From contig JAUIBW010000007.1 in the NCBI GenBank assembly GCA_030427585.1, forward strand, positions 1 through 64,000: a stretch of 64,000 nucleotides of DNA, written 5' to 3'. The position numbers were made by a program, and so were the translations under genes. Numbering within the stretch: position 1 is the first letter of the stretch; each line of letters opens with the position of its first letter. The DNA comes from Bacteroidia bacterium (GTDB lineage Bacteria; Bacteroidota; Bacteroidia; Flavobacteriales; Flavobacteriaceae). The notes under the pieces are model-generated. The model saw only the letters and a list, made by a program, of their open reading frames with translations, was not told the DNA's origin and did no database searches. Below are positions 62,134 to 64,000 of this stretch, in pieces.

Positions 62134-62502
62134 TTACTTTTTCTCTAATAAAATCTCTAAACTCTTAGTAATTACATGACATATATCATCTGTTACTATA
62201 ATTGGATCGCTTGTAATTGTTGTGTAACCTGTTTTACTCACCGTAATTACATAAGTACCAGTACGTTCATAAGCTCCAACAAAAATAGTAGTCCCTGATA
62301 TATTCTTAAGGGTTTCTTTATATTCATTATCTGTGGCTACTACAGTAATACCCTCTACCAAAAATCCAGCATCCATAGTATCTTTAATCGTTACTTCTAA
62401 ACCGGGTCTAGCCTCTAGTGTACACAAAACTGGATCTTCAGTCTTATCATCATCATTACAAGCTACACAGAGTAATAATAAAAGTAAAAAAACCTTTTTC
62501 AT
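62134..62502 (-). CDS. Carboxypeptidase-regulatory-like lipoprotein
   Basis: A 122-aa lipoprotein (MKKVFLLLLLLCVACNDDD) with a single carboxypeptidase regulatory-like fold (LEVTIKDTMDAGFLVEGITVVATDNEYKETLKNISGTTIFVGAYERTGTYVITVSKTGYTTITSDPIIVTDDICHVIT), a transthyretin-like beta-sandwich common in surface lipoproteins. Two cysteines besides the lipid one are present. It precedes the large T9SS gene on the same strand by about 90 bases and may be co-expressed. Function is unknown. Confidence 0.78.
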   Translation of the reverse strand: MKKVFLLLLLLCVACNDDDKTEDPVLCTLEARPGLEVTIKDTMDAGFLVEGITVVATDNEYKETLKNISGTTIFVGAYERTGTYVITVSKTGYTTITSDPIIVTDDICHVITKSLEILLEKK

Positions 62503-62633
62503 TTATTTTATACGTTATTGTTTGTACATAAGATGCTTTTAAAAAGCTATGGTTGCGTTTTTTTAACACGCTCTGTACACTATTCATCACAATACATAAA
62601 CCGAAAAAATTACATATTAGTACACCATATAAT

Positions 62634-62664
62634 AAAAAAGCATCCCAATATGAGATGCTTTTTT
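62634..62664. terminator. Bidirectional terminator after ALDH
   Basis: Arms AAAAAAGCATC and GATGCTTTTTT around a nine-base loop, 26 bases past the stop of the aldehyde dehydrogenase gene on the minus strand. Confidence 0.88.
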
Positions 62665-62689
62665 TATTATATATCACAAAATTATCTAA

Positions 62690-64000
62690 CTATAAATCGA
62701 ATTTAATTCCTTGAGCCAGTGGTAATTCTGTCGTATAATTTATAGTATTGGTTTGACGTCGCATATAAACTTTCCATGCATCTGATCCAGACTCTCGCCC
62801 CCCACCTGTTTCTTTTTCACCACCAAAGGCACCACCGATCTCGGCACCAGAAGTTCCTATATTTACATTAGCAATCCCACAATCAGACCCTGCATGTGAT
62901 AGAAAACGTTCTGCTTCACGTAAATTATTGGTCATAATTGCAGAGGATAATCCTTGCGCTACTCCGTTTTGAGTTTCAATAGCATTTTCTACATCACCAC
63001 TATACTTTAATAAGTATAATACTGGTGCAAATGTTTCGTGTTGTACAATTTCAAACGAATTATCTGCTTCTGCAATAGCAGGTTTTACATAACATCCGCT
63101 TTCGTAACCTTCTCCAGAAAGCACAGCTCCGTCTACCACAATGTTCCCCCCTTCTTCTACTACTTTTTGTAATGCATTTTGATAACCTTTTACCGCATCT
63201 ATATCTATTAATGGTCCCACATGATTATTTTCATCTAGAGGATTACCGATTCTCAACTGTCCATATGCAGCTACCACTGCATTTTTTACTTTATCATAAA
63301 TAGATTCATGTATAATTAAACGACGTGTAGAGGTACAGCGTTGACCTGCCGTTCCTACTGCCCCAAACACAGCTCCAATCACTGTCATTTTGATATCTGC
63401 ATCGGGCGTAACAATAATTGCATTATTTCCTCCTAGTTCTAAAAGTGATTTTCCTAAACGTTGCCCCACAGTTGCTCCTACAATTTTACCCATTCTGGTA
63501 GAACCTGTAGCAGAAATTAAAGGAATTCTTTTATCTGTTGTCATCATCTCTCCTACCTTATAATCTCCATTAATCAAACAAGAAATTCCTTCTGGCAGGT
63601 TATTATCTTTTAAAACTTTAGCTATAATATTTTGACATGCTATTCCACAAAGTGGTGTTTTCTCACTAGGTTTCCATACACATACATCTCCACAAATCCA
63701 TGCTAAAGCAGTGTTCCAGGCCCATACTGCTACCGGGAAATTAAATGCAGAAATTATTCCCACAATCCCAAGCGGATGATACTGCTCATACATTCTATGG
63801 CCAGGGCGTTCAGAATGCATTGTTAACCCATGTAATTGTCTGGATAATCCAACGGCAAAATCACAGATATCGATCATTTCTTGTACTTCACCTAAACCTT
63901 CCTGGTAAGATTTTCCCATTTCATAAGAAACCAATTTTCCAAGAGGTTCTTTTAATTCTCGTAAAGCTTCTCCAAACTGTCTTACAATTTCTCCTCGTTG
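62690..64000 (-). CDS. Aldehyde dehydrogenase, ALDH7/AASADH type (partial)
   Basis: NAD-dependent aldehyde dehydrogenase of the ALDH7 (antiquitin-like, alpha-aminoadipic semialdehyde dehydrogenase) branch. The ORF runs off the window edge: codons before 63934 continue in frame (QRGEIVRQFGEALRELKEPLGKLVS) so the real start is outside. Visible motifs are the NAD-binding FNFPVAVWAWN and KPSEKTPL segments, the glutamate in LLELGGNNAII and the catalytic cysteine in GTAGQRCTSTRR. The C-terminal AEIGGAFGGEKETGGGRESGSDAWKVYMRRQTNTINY is typical of the branch. It probably takes part in lysine catabolism. The missing N-terminus is about 80-100 residues. Confidence 0.92.
   Translation of the reverse strand, partial: QRGEIVRQFGEALRELKEPLGKLVSYEMGKSYQEGLGEVQEMIDICDFAVGLSRQLHGLTMHSERPGHRMYEQYHPLGIVGIISAFNFPVAVWAWNTALAWICGDVCVWKPSEKTPLCGIACQNIIAKVLKDNNLPEGISCLINGDYKVGEMMTTDKRIPLISATGSTRMGKIVGATVGQRLGKSLLELGGNNAIIVTPDADIKMTVIGAVFGAVGTAGQRCTSTRRLIIHESIYDKVKNAVVAAYGQLRIGNPLDENNHVGPLIDIDAVKGYQNALQKVVEEGGNIVVDGAVLSGEGYESGCYVKPAIAEADNSFEIVQHETFAPVLYLLKYSGDVENAIETQNGVAQGLSSAIMTNNLREAERFLSHAGSDCGIANVNIGTSGAEIGGAFGGEKETGGGRESGSDAWKVYMRRQTNTINYTTELPLAQGIKFDL

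Noticed and set aside
62456-62677. 73-aa minus-strand ORF
   Set aside because: It overlaps the start of the carboxypeptidase-regulatory-like lipoprotein in another frame and covers a terminator; not coding-like.
1-64000. tRNA and rRNA genes
   Set aside because: I looked for TTCRA-type T-loop contexts with matching acceptor stems and found none convincing; a tRNAscan run would be decisive.

Overview
The window is chromosomal DNA of a low-GC marine-type member of the Flavobacteriaceae (Bacteroidota); Aquimarina or a close relative is my guess from general resemblance, not from a search. The evidence is a GldH gliding lipoprotein, a type IX secretion (T9SS) substrate, a complete Bat (aerotolerance) operon, FecI/FecR/TonB-receptor signalling, many short lipoproteins with an SC(S)DDD start, few Shine-Dalgarno sites, and at least one TAnnTTTG-type -7 box. 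No rRNA, tRNA, CRISPR or complete insertion sequence was seen.

Layout. 1-8.7 kb (mostly minus): the two subunits of a 3-oxoacid CoA-transferase separated by a 1-Cys peroxiredoxin and a small membrane protein, then PBP1A, GldH, a PSP1/RicT-like protein and the tRNA hydroxylase TrhO. 9-13.4 kb (plus): RecA, a lipoprotein, and an ECF sigma factor overlapping a large membrane/beta-barrel partner. 13.1-15.8 kb: a 188-bp MITE-like inverted repeat, a PlsC acyltransferase group and TrpS.

15.8-26.3 kb is the accessory part. It holds a beta-helix (pectate-lyase-like) protein, a DUF6261 protein, a palindrome-rich island with a 41-bp phased array, a cadherin/LRR lipoprotein, an AlkC-like glycosylase, a deletion scar with two beheaded convergent genes, and a TetR/membrane-protein group. 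It also holds two copies of an apparently undescribed cassette: a divergent XRE-type regulator facing two microproteins (A and B) that are related to each other. This cassette is my best candidate for a new system.

26.6-38.8 kb: lipoproteins, PheS, an outer-membrane protein / ATP-grasp ligase / 7TM-transglutaminase operon, a divergent FecI-FecR-TonB receptor set, a RelE/ParE toxin-antitoxin pair and CvpA. 38.8-51.1 kb (minus): a SulP transporter with beta-carbonic anhydrase (probable bicarbonate uptake pair), then the Bat operon read MoxR, DUF58, 540-aa membrane protein, BatA, BatB, BatC, BatD, BatE. 51.3-57.7 kb (plus): SDR, Schlafen-type AlbA_2 protein, metallophosphoesterase, collagen-like lipoprotein, and an SPFH/GYF_2 protein with a zinc-ribbon membrane partner. 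57.8-64 kb (minus): lipoproteins, a 1229-aa T9SS-exported BNR/sortilin-type protein, and an aldehyde dehydrogenase cut by the window edge.
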